Shown here in pieces: positions 8,506 through 17,830 of a DNA stretch of 64,000 nt. Within the stretch, counting starts at the first letter, position 1. Each line of letters begins with the position of its first letter. The position numbers and the translations under genes are program-made. Source of the stretch: Pseudoalteromonas flavipulchra NCIMB 2033 = ATCC BAA-314 (GTDB lineage: Bacteria > Pseudomonadota > Gammaproteobacteria > Enterobacterales > Alteromonadaceae); NCBI GenBank assembly GCA_000814665.1, contig JWIH01000006.1:29681-93680 (forward strand). Direction: 5' to 3'. The notes beneath the pieces are model-generated. The model was not told the DNA's origin, ran no database searches, and saw only the letters and a program-made list of their open reading frames with translations.

Positions 8506-10674
8506 ATGAAGAAATTTAAATTTACATTAATAGCAGCATCTTTGGTTGCTGTACTCGGTTGTCAAGAAGCGCCGTCACAACACACAAAGTCTGAAGCTAA
8601 CGCTGAGCAAACCGCAGCAGTTACGGCTCCTGTAGCTGAAAAGATCCCACACAAGACCACCATTCACGGTCAAGAACTTGTCGATAATTATCACTGGCTA
8701 CGTGACGATACTAGAAGTGACGAAAAGGTATTGTCACACTTAACCAAAGAAAATGCCTATACCGACAGTAAGCTTGTAAACACGGAGCAACTACAACAAA
8801 CCTTATTTGAAGAAATCAAAAACAAAGTGGTCAAAGATGACCGCAGTGTGCCGGTACTAAACGGCAGTTACTATTATTTTAGTGCCACTGAGGGTGACAA
8901 AGAATACTTCACTTATTACCGCAGTGAACACCAAGATGGTAAAAATGCAAAAGCTATCTTTGATGCGAATATCCGCGCTGAAGGTCAAAACTATTATGGT
9001 GTCGGTGGTCTTTCCATTTCAACCAACGAAAACCTGTTAGCTTTTGCTGAGGATACATTAAGTCGTCGAATTTATACGATTCGAATCAAAGATTTAACGA
9101 CAGGTAAGCTATTAGACGATACGATTGAAGGCGCTTCAGGTCCTATCGTTTGGGCAAATGACAACAAAACTATCTATTACATCAAAAAAGATCCTGTTAC
9201 TTTGCTTGGTTATCAAGTGTTTCGCCATACTCTAGGCACAGCACAAAGCACAGATGAATTAATTTACGAAGAAAAAGATAACAGCTATTACACGTATATC
9301 TCAAAGAGTAAAGACAAGAGCAAAATATACATTCACCATTCAAGTACCGAGGCGTCAGGTGTATCTTTACTAGACGCAGATAATGCAAAAGCAACTCCTG
9401 AGCGCTTTATCCCTAGAGAAAGAGGTCATGAATATAGCATTGCTAAACTTGGCGATTGGTATTACATCCACACCAATAAAGATGCCGTAAACTTTAAGCT
9501 TATGCGCGTTAAAGCCAGTGATGCAAGTGATATTTCAAAATGGCAAACCGTTGTACCGCACAATGCCGATGCAAAACTAGATAGCTTTGAGCTATTTAAT
9601 CAGCACCTAGTTTACGAAACGCGTGAAAATGGTCTTAGCCAAATCACCGTATTAAATTTAGATAATAACGAAAGCAAGCGTTTAACCTTTAATGACCCGG
9701 CTTATGCGGTTTATTTAACGAGTAATGAAAACCTAGATGCAAATGCGGTAAGAATTGGTTATCAGAGTATGACGACCCCGGCTTCTGTGTATGATGTCGA
9801 CCTTGCTAGTTTAAACAAAACACTATTAAAGCAAGACAAAGTATTGGGCGACTTTGCACCTGAAAACTACCAATCTGAACGTATTTTTATCACCGCACGT
9901 GACGGCATAAAAGTACCGGTTTCAATTGTTTATCGTAAAGATAAGTTCAAGCAAGATGGTTCAAACCCGTTACTACAATACGGTTATGGTTCATACGGTT
10001 CTAATGTTGAGCCAACCTTCTCAATAAGCCGATTAAGCCTTTTAGATCGTGGTTTTGTCTATGCTATTGCACACATTCGTGGTTCAGAAACGCTTGGCCG
10101 TCCTTGGTATGATAATGGCAAAAAGTTAAACAAAAAGAACACCTTTAACGACTTTGTTGATGTCACAAAAGCACTCGTTGAGCAAAAGTATGGGGATGCT
10201 TCACGTATTTATGCTAGAGGTGGCAGCGCAGGTGGCCTATTAATGGGTGCAGTCATTAACCAAGCGCCAGAGTTGTACGATGGTGTACATGCGGCAGTTC
10301 CATTTGTAGACGTGATCAATACCATGCTTGACGAAACGCTACCGCTGACCACAAATGAGTACGACGAATGGGGCAACCCAAATGAGAAGACGTATTTTGA
10401 TTACATGCTGTCTTACTCACCTTACGATCAAGTTAAAGCCCAAGCATATCCAAATCTGCTTGTAACCACGGGTTTGCATGATTCTCAGGTGCAGTACTTT
10501 GAGCCAGCGAAATGGGTCGCTAAGCTACGAGAATATAAAACAGATGATAATCTACTGCTGCTAAAAACCGACATGGAAGCTGGCCACGGTGGTGCGTCTG
10601 GTCGCTTTAAGCGTATTCACGATGTCGCATTAAGCTATAGTTTCTTTATCGCACTCGCTGAGAATAAACTGTAG
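8506..10674 (+). CDS. ptrB: Oligopeptidase B with lipoprotein signal
   Basis: The product is a serine oligopeptidase of family S9A, 722 residues from the ATG at 8506. The sequence follows oligopeptidase B closely (DNYHWLRDDTRS near the start, GGSAGG around the catalytic Ser574, TTGLHDSQVQYFEP with the catalytic Asp, and GHGG with the catalytic His). The N-terminal half should form the beta-propeller that limits substrates to short peptides. The family cleaves after Arg or Lys. Unlike the cytoplasmic E. coli enzyme, this protein begins with a hydrophobic segment ending LVAVLGC, a lipobox, so it is probably anchored in the envelope. A good terminator follows, and the gene appears to stand alone. 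Confidence 0.9.
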   Translation: MKKFKFTLIAASLVAVLGCQEAPSQHTKSEANAEQTAAVTAPVAEKIPHKTTIHGQELVDNYHWLRDDTRSDEKVLSHLTKENAYTDSKLVNTEQLQQTLFEEIKNKVVKDDRSVPVLNGSYYYFSATEGDKEYFTYYRSEHQDGKNAKAIFDANIRAEGQNYYGVGGLSISTNENLLAFAEDTLSRRIYTIRIKDLTTGKLLDDTIEGASGPIVWANDNKTIYYIKKDPVTLLGYQVFRHTLGTAQSTDELIYEEKDNSYYTYISKSKDKSKIYIHHSSTEASGVSLLDADNAKATPERFIPRERGHEYSIAKLGDWYYIHTNKDAVNFKLMRVKASDASDISKWQTVVPHNADAKLDSFELFNQHLVYETRENGLSQITVLNLDNNESKRLTFNDPAYAVYLTSNENLDANAVRIGYQSMTTPASVYDVDLASLNKTLLKQDKVLGDFAPENYQSERIFITARDGIKVPVSIVYRKDKFKQDGSNPLLQYGYGSYGSNVEPTFSISRLSLLDRGFVYAIAHIRGSETLGRPWYDNGKKLNKKNTFNDFVDVTKALVEQKYGDASRIYARGGSAGGLLMGAVINQAPELYDGVHAAVPFVDVINTMLDETLPLTTNEYDEWGNPNEKTYFDYMLSYSPYDQVKAQAYPNLLVTTGLHDSQVQYFEPAKWVAKLREYKTDDNLLLLKTDMEAGHGGASGRFKRIHDVALSYSFFIALAENKL

Positions 10675-10692
10675 TCAACGTTCACATTAAAC

Positions 10693-10714
10693 AAAGGAGG
10701 CTTCAGCCTCCTTT
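10693..10714 (+). terminator. Intrinsic terminator after ptrB
   Basis: A perfect 9-bp GC-containing stem (10693-10701 with 10706-10714) has a TTCA loop, ends in TTT, and is followed by a weakly T-rich stretch. It lies 18 bases after the ptrB stop. Confidence 0.7.
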
Positions 10715-10962
10715 GATTGCTCTTGCCTAACTATTCAACTGACTTTCTTTAGTACACATCTGCCCTAAAAAGATCTAAATATACTTTAGCAGTGTCAATA
10801 CCTAAGTGCTTCAATCTAAGCATTGATGAAGCATATCAAATACGTAAATACTGGGAATTTATAGCCCAAGTTCTTCGTAACATAAGTTTAGTACCCCCTC
10901 CTAACAAACTCGCTATTTGTTGGCTATATTTAAAAAATGACTACTAGTTACATAAGTGAAAA

Positions 10963-11760
10963 ATGAATTTATTTCGCTTTGTTTTTATTTGCTACTGTAT
11001 CTCTCTGCCGCTTTTATCTAGCGCTGCTCCCCATAAACCTGAATACTCGGCACCCATTAAAGTAACCATTTTGGTCGACGATGCTTACCCGCCTTATAGT
11101 TATCAAATTAACGGCGAGCTTTATGGCATCTATGTAGATATAGTAAAGCAAGCTGCACGTTTGCTGAGTCATGAATATCAAGTTAATTTGCAAGCGGTAC
11201 CTTGGAAGCGAGGTGTTTCCTCTATGGCATCCGGTGATGCAATGGCGTTAATGCCACCTTATATTCATATCAAAAAACGCCCCTATATCTGGCCGTATTC
11301 AATTCCTCTTCAAGAAGAGGTCGTGGTTGCCTTTTGCAATCAAGGGATAACGTTAAAGAACTTGCCTCATGTAACACCAGAAAAAGTACTTAATATTGGC
11401 ATTAATGCCGGTTATATCATCTTAGATGAAAGCCTAATGGAAGCGCAAAAACAAGGACTTATTCAACTTTGGGAAAACAAAAGCACACGTTCAAATATCG
11501 AAAAGCTCGCACGTGGGCGCATTGATTGTTACGTCAATGATCGGCTTTCCACTTTACTTGGTATCAATAAAATGTCGCAGATAACACCAAATCTAAGCAC
11601 CAGTAATATTGTTGAAGATAAAATAGTAATGCGTCGCACCGCCCACATTGGGTACTTAAAAGGGTTTGAAGAAAAATATCCATTTAAACAAGACTTTATC
11701 CTAAAGATGGATGCGGCATTGAGGCAGGTAATAGACAACGCAGCAGCGGCAGAAGAGTGA
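10963..11760 (+). CDS. Periplasmic solute-binding protein (SBP_bac_3-like)
   Basis: The product has 265 residues. A signal peptide (about 1-22, ending SSAAP) is followed by a domain with the bilobal binding-protein signature (VTILVDDAYPPYSYQINGELYGIYVDI, then WKRGVSSMASGDAMALMPP). Such proteins bind amino acids or similar small molecules for ABC uptake or for sensing. No transporter genes adjoin it, so it may be an orphan binding protein, common in this group of bacteria. The gene begins ten bases before the next open frame but has its own 240-base upstream region. The substrate is unknown. Confidence 0.75.
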   Translation: MNLFRFVFICYCISLPLLSSAAPHKPEYSAPIKVTILVDDAYPPYSYQINGELYGIYVDIVKQAARLLSHEYQVNLQAVPWKRGVSSMASGDAMALMPPYIHIKKRPYIWPYSIPLQEEVVVAFCNQGITLKNLPHVTPEKVLNIGINAGYIILDESLMEAQKQGLIQLWENKSTRSNIEKLARGRIDCYVNDRLSTLLGINKMSQITPNLSTSNIVEDKIVMRRTAHIGYLKGFEEKYPFKQDFILKMDAALRQVIDNAAAAEE

Positions 11761-11836
11761 ATCTGCACGCATGATAAAACTCCTTAAGCCACTGCTTTAT
11801 AGAAATAAACAAAAAATAGAACAAAAAGGATGGATC

Positions 11837-12696
11837 ATGATTAAATTAGCAAGAAATTCGTTCGCTGCCATTGCGTTTGGATTGATAAATACTTCAAACG
11901 CACAAGCTGATACCGTTGAGTTTAAGTTGCAAGAGGTAGCAAAGGGCCTTCACGTGCTATTTGGGCAAGGCGGTAATATTGCGATAAGTTCAGGCTCAGA
12001 TGGCGTTTACATTGTCGATGATCAGTTCGCTAAACTCAGCGAACAAATTAAAGCAAAAATCAAAACTATCCAACCCAACGCACCTGAGTTTGTGATTAAT
12101 ACCCATCACCATGGCGACCATACAGGAGGCAACGAAAATTTCGCACAAGCAGGCAGCCATGTTATCGCGCATCACAATGTATACAAGCGGTTAGAACAAA
12201 AACACGGTGATGGTTCTGACTACTTGCCAACTTTGACTTTTGGCAGTGATATGAAGCTCCACTTTAACCAAGAGCATGCTCACTTATGGCATTATCATCA
12301 CGCCCATACCGATGGCGACGCAGTGATTTTTTTGACCGAGCAAATGCCGTACATATGGGCGATATCTATTTTAATTTAGGCAGCTTACCTTTTGTCGATG
12401 TCGACAGCGGCGGCTCCTTAGATGGAGTAATTAAAGCTATACAAGATGTGATAATGAAAATAGACGACAAGACCACCGTCATACCAGGCCATGGCCCTGT
12501 AACAGATAAACAAAATTTACAAGATTATCTGGCACTATTACAAAAAGCTAAAACGATTATGCTAGATGCAATGAAAAATAATACAAGCTTGGAAGAAGTT
12601 GTAGCCGCTCGCCCACTACAGGTACTTAATCTTAACTATGCTAATTGGCTACCAGAAGAGCGCGTTACCACTTTATTCTATCGAAGTTTAAAATAA
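11837..12696 (+). pseudogene. Metallo-beta-lactamase-fold hydrolase, frameshifted
   Basis: The start ATG at 11837 follows an AAAAGGA element. The first part (to 12379) has a signal peptide and the zinc motif THHHGDH (about residues 90-96). Near 12340-12345 the frame is lost. The downstream frame continues with the expected fold (NAVHMGDIYFNLGSLPFVDVDSGG, then VIPGHGP) to 12696. Adding one A to the AAA run at about 12343 restores one continuous protein of about 286 residues. It is therefore a recently inactivated gene, a phase-variable homopolymer or a sequencing error. Intact relatives are periplasmic hydrolases of uncertain substrate. Confidence 0.8.
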
Positions 12697-12853
12697 GCAA
12701 GCTGGAAAACACAGAATGCGATGGACAGTTTGGTAATAATAAAGCGAAGAAAACACATGTTTCAAATTCGTCCATCCCAATCAAAGTTACACCAATAAAT
12801 CCGCTCAATACTTATTACCGCTCACTTTTTAAACAAAAAAGTTGCAAACTTCA

Positions 12854-12881
12854 TTGGACAGCGCCTTAAGAACGCTATACT
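12854..12881 (+). promoter_or_regulatory. Probable sigma70 promoter of the cold-shock gene
   Basis: A -35 element TTGGAC (12854-12859) and a -10 element TATACT (12876-12881) are spaced by 16 bases. Transcription would start near 12889 and leave a leader of about 165 bases before the csp start, similar in length to the regulated leader of E. coli cspA. Confidence 0.6.
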
Positions 12882-13055
12882 ATATGCAGGCTTTAGATAC
12901 TTAGAGCACTTACTACTGCTGCACTGTTTTTTCTTGATACTCTTTTTTTTAAAAAGTCGTTTATAGATATACCAATGCGTTACTAGCTAAGTTTTATCTA
13001 TCGCTTTATCGGTGATTTTCACCACACAATTAATTTTTTGAAAAAGGTTTCAATT

Positions 13056-13268
13056 ATGTCTAACACAGTAAACGGCACAGTTAAGTGGTTCAACGAAGAG
13101 AAAGGTTTTGGTTTCATCACTCAAGAAAACGGCGGTAAAGATGTATTCGTACACTTCCGTGCTATCGTTTCTGACGGTTTCAAAACCTTAACTGAAGGCC
13201 AATCAGTGTCTTTCACAGTTGAAGAAGGCCAGAAAGGTCCTCAAGCAAGCAACGTAGTAGTTAACTAA
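13056..13268 (+). CDS. Cold-shock protein, CspA family
   Basis: The product has 70 residues and forms a single OB-fold cold-shock domain. The RNA-binding motifs KGFGFI and DVFVHF are intact. These proteins bind single-stranded RNA and act as RNA chaperones. I used the ATG at 13056, preceded by AAAAAGG, because family members begin within a few residues of VNGTVKWFN; an upstream TTG would add six residues. The long leader after the predicted promoter, T-rich and A-rich, suggests post-transcriptional control as in other csp genes. A strong hairpin follows the stop. Confidence 0.95.
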   Translation: MSNTVNGTVKWFNEEKGFGFITQENGGKDVFVHFRAIVSDGFKTLTEGQSVSFTVEEGQKGPQASNVVVN

Positions 13269-13280
13269 TACGTATTGCCC

Positions 13281-13304
13281 AGAGCTAGTGCCTGCACTAG
13301 CTCT
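13281..13304 (+). terminator. Hairpin terminator after csp
   Basis: A near-perfect inverted repeat of 11 bases per arm (13281-13291 with 13294-13304) is followed by AATTTT after five bases. It lies 12 bases after the csp stop. It may also block read-through from the convergent MgtE operon, although no T run is present on that side. Confidence 0.65.
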
Positions 13305-13325
13305 ACGAATTTTCCCACTCCTCAC

Positions 13326-14660
13326 TTAGCCTTTCGGCAACATATCTGACAGCAACAATGCAATCCCCAAAAATGACATAAAACCCGCTATATCTGTAAT
13401 TGTCGTAAGTACAATTGATGAAGATTGCGCAGGGTCGAGTCCAAATTTTTTCAATGCAATTGGTACAATGGCGCCTGAGCTTCCCGCAATGACAAGAGAT
13501 GATATCATCGCAAGCGCAATAACAAGTGCAAGACCGAGTGATTGACTCCACAAATATACGCCAATGCCACAAGTAACGGCTATTGCTATGCCATTTAGCA
13601 GACCAACCATCATTTCTTTTAGCATCACCTGATACCAGTGTCGCGTTGAAATTTCTCGTAGTGTTAAGCCTCGCATTGTTACAGCCAAAGCTTGAGCCCC
13701 TGCGTTGCCCGACTGTCCAGCAGCTACTGGCAGCAAAATAGCTAAAGCGGTAACTTGAGCAATCAATCCCTCAAATGCCCCCACGACGGCTGCGGCTGCA
13801 AATGCGGTTAACAAGTTAATTTGTAACCACGGGAGCCGTTTCTTTACTGCAAACCAGCTACTTGATAGAGCTTTTTCGTCTTTACTCGCACCTACCATGG
13901 TCTGCATATCACTCGCTAAATCTTCTTTGGTTGACTGATAGGCGTCAAAAAATCGGATCTGCCCAACTAGCTGTTGCTGCGCATCAAGTACCGGAATTGC
14001 TCGCACTTTGTGCCCTTCAAACGCTTCCACGACCTGATCTTTATGATCCATTACATTTAGCGTGACTCGGATCGGTGTCGCAACCTGCATTAGGGTTTTA
14101 CTTGAGGAGCTTCCCACTAAAATATTGAGTGTTGTTTCGCCCACTAAATCCTGCTGTTCGTTTAACACATAGATGACATCTGGCACTTTACCGTCTAATC
14201 GCTTCAGCTGCGCAAGTACTTCTCGTAGTGTTGTATCTGAGTAAAACGCTTGAACCTTTTTGTTCATCATTCTCGCAGCGGTATTTTCAGGAAAAACCAG
14301 CAACTCACTAAGTTCATCCGCTATGGTTGAATGCTGCTCCTTTAATTTAGCAAGTAGTACCTGCTGCGCTTCCTGCGACTGTTTGTTCAAAAGCCCGACC
14401 GCAATATGGCTATCTAGGCTCGCGATAAATTGTGCTTGATAATCCACAGGGAATTGCTGGAAAATTTGTTCAGCGGCTCCCGGCGGCAAATATTTCCATA
14501 AACGATAAATGATATGTTGTGCCTGCTGTTGTAATAATTCCGCGGCTTCGTCTGGAGGTAAAGTGCCAAGGAGCTGCGCACTTTTGAGCGGAAACTTACT
14601 TAAAAACTCATCACTGAGCTGCTCTACCGCTGAATCTAATGTATCTTTCGCTACGCTCAT
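13326..14660 (-). CDS. mgtE: MgtE-family magnesium transporter
   Basis: The product is a 444-residue divalent cation channel or transporter. The N-terminal helical MgtE_N domain (about 15-125) and a CBS pair (about 130-250) sense cytoplasmic Mg2+. The C-terminal membrane domain (about 280-440) has five predicted helices, including the conserved stretch PVAAGQSGNAGAQALAVTMRG and the Asp in TTITDIAGF that lines the ion path. It is the third gene of a tight operon: 3 bases after the soluble MgtE-like gene, which itself follows an MscS channel gene. Mg2+ transport is the well-supported family role; Co2+ or other ions are possible. Confidence 0.9.
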   Translation of the reverse strand: MSVAKDTLDSAVEQLSDEFLSKFPLKSAQLLGTLPPDEAAELLQQQAQHIIYRLWKYLPPGAAEQIFQQFPVDYQAQFIASLDSHIAVGLLNKQSQEAQQVLLAKLKEQHSTIADELSELLVFPENTAARMMNKKVQAFYSDTTLREVLAQLKRLDGKVPDVIYVLNEQQDLVGETTLNILVGSSSSKTLMQVATPIRVTLNVMDHKDQVVEAFEGHKVRAIPVLDAQQQLVGQIRFFDAYQSTKEDLASDMQTMVGASKDEKALSSSWFAVKKRLPWLQINLLTAFAAAAVVGAFEGLIAQVTALAILLPVAAGQSGNAGAQALAVTMRGLTLREISTRHWYQVMLKEMMVGLLNGIAIAVTCGIGVYLWSQSLGLALVIALAMISSLVIAGSSGAIVPIALKKFGLDPAQSSSIVLTTITDIAGFMSFLGIALLLSDMLPKG

Positions 14661-14663
14661 CGC

Positions 14664-15485
14664 TTATTTCCCCTTGACCTTAACTGGCACCAATGTATCT
14701 AACATACTGACAAACGAACTGGTATAGGCATCTAATAAATCTAAAGATTCACTTGGCTTGTCTTGTGTTTCGTCCATTCGGCCAAGTGCACTTCTCACTC
14801 TGTAATGTGGCAATACCCCAATAAAATCACCACTTCGATTGGCAACTGCAACCTGATCTTGTTGCGCCCAAACGGGCGATTTCAATGCACTATGCAACTC
14901 GGTATAACCACTTAGAGAAACGACGTGAGTATCCATCAAATCTGCAATTTTCTGTTGCGGCGCTTTTCGAAGCAAATGAGTTAGTGACAACTGACCGACC
15001 ACATGGCGATGCTGATTTACCACATAAACTAGCGCAAACCCGATATAGTCACGCTTTTTTAAGCGCAGTAGTGACTCCTCAACTGTCATTGTTTCTTCAA
15101 GAATTAATACGTCCGTCTCAACCCACGCTCCCACTGTATAATCAGGGTAGCTAATTAACATCTTACAGAGAGTTTGTCGTCTTACTGAAATGAGATTAAG
15201 AAAACGAGCAAGTTCTTCGTCCTGTAAATGCCTTAAGATAGCAGCAATATCAGCCAACTTCATTTTACCTAGCCACCTAGCAATATCCACATCCGTTTGC
15301 GTTATCAGAATTTCCGCTGCACTGCGAGGCTGCATGACTTTAAGTACGTTTAAAGCAACTTCATTTGGTAACGTTTTTAGTAACTCAGCAGCGACATCTG
15401 GCGTTTGCAAAGAAAGTAAGCGCGCGGCGCCTGCAGGCTCTTCTTGTAAAAAGTGTTTCGCAATTTTGAGGTTTAACGCTGACAT
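14664..15485 (-). CDS. Soluble MgtE-like protein (MgtE_N plus CBS pair, no channel)
   Basis: The product has 273 residues. Residues about 10-115 resemble MgtE_N (repeated LL-P-E-A helices such as AARLLSLQTPDVAAELLKTLP). Residues about 118-240 resemble a CBS pair. No hydrophobic helices follow, so the pore domain is absent. The protein ends normally and the next gene begins a complete MgtE with its own N domain, so this is not a simple frameshift split. It may act as a regulatory subunit or Mg2+ sensor for the adjacent MgtE. It lies 10 bases after the MscS gene and 3 bases before mgtE. Confidence 0.75.
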   Translation of the reverse strand: MSALNLKIAKHFLQEEPAGAARLLSLQTPDVAAELLKTLPNEVALNVLKVMQPRSAAEILITQTDVDIARWLGKMKLADIAAILRHLQDEELARFLNLISVRRQTLCKMLISYPDYTVGAWVETDVLILEETMTVEESLLRLKKRDYIGFALVYVVNQHRHVVGQLSLTHLLRKAPQQKIADLMDTHVVSLSGYTELHSALKSPVWAQQDQVAVANRSGDFIGVLPHYRVRSALGRMDETQDKPSESLDLLDAYTSSFVSMLDTLVPVKVKGK

Positions 15486-15495
15486 AGAGCCCTCC

Positions 15496-16353
15496 CTACT
15501 GCTTACTTGAATGACTGTGTGTCGCGGTAATATGTGCCGAGTCCTTTAAAAATTGCCTTGCCGGTATTAGGGTTCTCCCTTTTTGGGTTTCAATCACTAA
15601 CATCGTTGCCGTGATTTCGGTGAGCGTGCCTGAAACGCCTGCAATTTCAATTTGATCGTTAATTCGACAGTGACGCAGCGCTTGTTTTGCCGCAACAGTA
15701 TTTGCGATTAGCTCTCGACTCCCAAGACCAAAAGCCAATGCAACTCCCGCACACAGTACGCCTGTCAGCACCACCACCATATTGGTCACAAATTGAATAT
15801 TGATCCCTAATTGCTCAATACCTATTACCGTTGCGGTAAATAGGATCGCGAGCTTGGCTATGTTACCCGCGACTTCGACTCGCGCAAACCCTACAGACTG
15901 CGCACCAGCTCTTGCCATGGCACTGGCCAGATTGCCAAGCAGATAACCACCAACAATAATAAATATCCCAGCGAGGAGGTTTGGTAGGTAACTAAGTAAC
16001 GAAGAGATCCAATCACTGAAGAAGTTTAAGCCAAGGCTGGATGTGGCTGCTGCGATAAAAAACATCATCGTGACCCAAAACACGGTTTTCCCTATTAATC
16101 GAGCGTGTTTTAGATTTAGCTGAAGCGTTTGTTCGGTTTGCACTCGTTGACTTAAACCCGCCAATGCACGATTGCAAAGCTTAAATAACGAAATAGTCAG
16201 TTTGCTCAATAGCCAAGCCACCACCCAACCGACAAGCAGCATGAGTGCCGCGCCCAATAGTTGCGGCGTGTGAGTAACAAATTGATTAATTAATTGCTCA
16301 TAACTGGCAGATAAGGCGTGTTGCCAATTATCAAAGGTATCCTCGGTGGCCAT
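15496..16353 (-). CDS. Small MscS-type mechanosensitive channel
   Basis: The product has 285 residues from the ATG at 16353, chosen because AGGAG lies five bases upstream; a GTG six codons earlier overlaps that element. Predicted membrane helices lie at about 30-55, 70-100 and 110-135, then a longer helical region to about 190. The MscS core follows with GLGSRELIANTVA and the small beta domain (INDQIEIAGVSGTLTEITATMLVIETQKGRTLIPA). Such channels release solutes when the membrane is stretched. Being first in an operon with MgtE genes suggests a link between ion balance and turgor, which is inference. Confidence 0.85.
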   Translation of the reverse strand: MATEDTFDNWQHALSASYEQLINQFVTHTPQLLGAALMLLVGWVVAWLLSKLTISLFKLCNRALAGLSQRVQTEQTLQLNLKHARLIGKTVFWVTMMFFIAAATSSLGLNFFSDWISSLLSYLPNLLAGIFIIVGGYLLGNLASAMARAGAQSVGFARVEVAGNIAKLAILFTATVIGIEQLGINIQFVTNMVVVLTGVLCAGVALAFGLGSRELIANTVAAKQALRHCRINDQIEIAGVSGTLTEITATMLVIETQKGRTLIPARQFLKDSAHITATHSHSSKQ

Positions 16354-16569
16354 GTAAACTCCTGAATTCACTGAAACAGCTCACTTTAAAATCAATACAT
16401 TTATTGTTATCACAGTGTTAGCCGTTGTCCAGAGAATTCCCCAAAGTCCTAAATATTTAAACTACTAACAATACATTTGGGAACATTTTCACGTGAGTGG
16501 AAGCAATGAAGGCGCAAAAACAAGTACCGTCTTTGCGCCCTAGTGACTGCTTCAAATTGAGTAATGTGA

Positions 16570-17034
16570 TTATCTAAACTGGACCGTTTCTCGCTCACCC
16601 ATCTCTTCCGGTTCTACATTTTTGCCCACGGCTAGTTTTAATAAGCCGCTCAAGTCGGGGCTAACATGCCAAATTTCAGCATCGTCCAGTTCGAAACGGA
16701 GCATGATAAGCTCGGGGTCATCTTTACCCTTTTCAAACCAGCTCTCGGCTTGTCTTGACCAATGGGCATCAAGTACGTCTTGTCGCGTTTCTTCAATTAA
16801 GTGTCCGCGAATGCAAGCGAATACGTTGTGCCCTTTACTGGAAAATTGAGCAGTCGCTTTACCACACTTGGCAATACGATTTGTTTTACTGGTAAAAAAC
16901 CAAAACTCGCCATTGGCGTCTTTATCCAACTGTGCGCGCATTGGCTCATGGTGATTATTGTCATCACTCAAACCAATCATCACATTGGGGCTGCTGTCTA
17001 GCGCCTCCCAAAAAGTTTTCTTTATGTCTGACAT
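16570..17034 (-). CDS. PPOX-fold general stress protein (Gsp26-like)
   Basis: The product has 154 residues from the ATG at 17034, preceded by GGAGAGG. It has the split-barrel flavin-binding fold of pyridoxamine-5-phosphate oxidase-like proteins (FWFFTSKTNRIAKCG, then HNVFACIRGHLIEE and HWSRQAESWFEKGKDDPELIMLRF). General stress protein 26 homologues bind FMN or FAD; their substrate is not established. It is followed in the array by a DJ-1/PfpI gene 62 bases upstream in the same direction, so both are probably induced by stress together. Confidence 0.85.
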   Translation of the reverse strand: MSDIKKTFWEALDSSPNVMIGLSDDNNHHEPMRAQLDKDANGEFWFFTSKTNRIAKCGKATAQFSSKGHNVFACIRGHLIEETRQDVLDAHWSRQAESWFEKGKDDPELIMLRFELDDAEIWHVSPDLSGLLKLAVGKNVEPEEMGERETVQFR

Positions 17035-17096
17035 TATCCTCTCCTTATTTATACCAATTAGTGTCTGTTTGAAACGGCACAAACCCACTCTTTCGA

Positions 17097-17654
17097 TTAA
17101 TTGATAGTATCTTGTTGCAGAGCCTCAATTATTGCTTCATTAAAAGCATCAAGATCATTTGGATTGCGACTCGTGATCAAGTTGTCGTCTACTGCAACTT
17201 TTAGGTCAATCCAGTCTGCGCCTGCATTTTTAAGATCGGTTTTGATACTTGGGAAAGAGGTAAGCGTTTTGCCCTCAACCAACTGGGCTTCGATTAGCAG
17301 CCAAGGACCGTGGCATATCGCCGCGATTGGGCGCTTATTCCCAAACTGTGAAAAGGCTTGAATAAATTTAACCGCCGATTTTTCCTGCCTTAGCCTGTCG
17401 GGGTTGAACAACCCGCCAGGTAAAACGAGCCCTGCATATTTACTGGGTATGGCTTCATCCAAGGTTAAATCAACGGCGACTTTCTCACCCCAACGGTCTT
17501 CATCCCAAGCGGTAATACCCCCCTTCTTTAATGAAATAATATCAACATTAAATCCAGCGCTTTCAAGCGCCTGCTTAGGTTTAATCAGCTCACTTTGTTC
17601 GAATCCGTCAGTGGCTAAGATCGCGACTGAAATATTGTCTGACTCCGTCATCAT
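17097..17654 (-). CDS. DJ-1/PfpI family protein
   Basis: The product has 185 residues from the ATG at 17654, chosen because GAAGGAGAG lies directly upstream. The fold markers are VAILATDGFEQSEL near the start, a Glu-rich turn, and the nucleophile elbow AAICHGPW with the catalytic Cys. The GYW-type triad would act as a chaperone, peptidase or protein deglycase, and which of these applies in vivo is debated for the family. It is likely cytoplasmic. It precedes the PPOX-fold gene on the same strand, consistent with a two-gene stress operon. Confidence 0.88.
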   Translation of the reverse strand: MMTESDNISVAILATDGFEQSELIKPKQALESAGFNVDIISLKKGGITAWDEDRWGEKVAVDLTLDEAIPSKYAGLVLPGGLFNPDRLRQEKSAVKFIQAFSQFGNKRPIAAICHGPWLLIEAQLVEGKTLTSFPSIKTDLKNAGADWIDLKVAVDDNLITSRNPNDLDAFNEAIIEALQQDTIN

Positions 17655-17830
17655 TCTCTCCTTCAATACGTTGCTGATGTAGAGGTAGATGCGAAGACTT
17701 ATGCAGAATCAATACCACCACATAACATCATGAAATATATGAACATTAAAGATTAGTGTATTGGTTGGATGTAATTTTTACAGCACTGAGGAGTGTAAAT
17801 CTGGACTAGGTTAGCCCTAGTCCATCTTTG

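Noticed and set aside
12645-12869. A 74-codon open frame on the plus strand
   Set aside because: It overlaps the 3-prime end of the metallo-hydrolase gene and the csp promoter and has no start signal.
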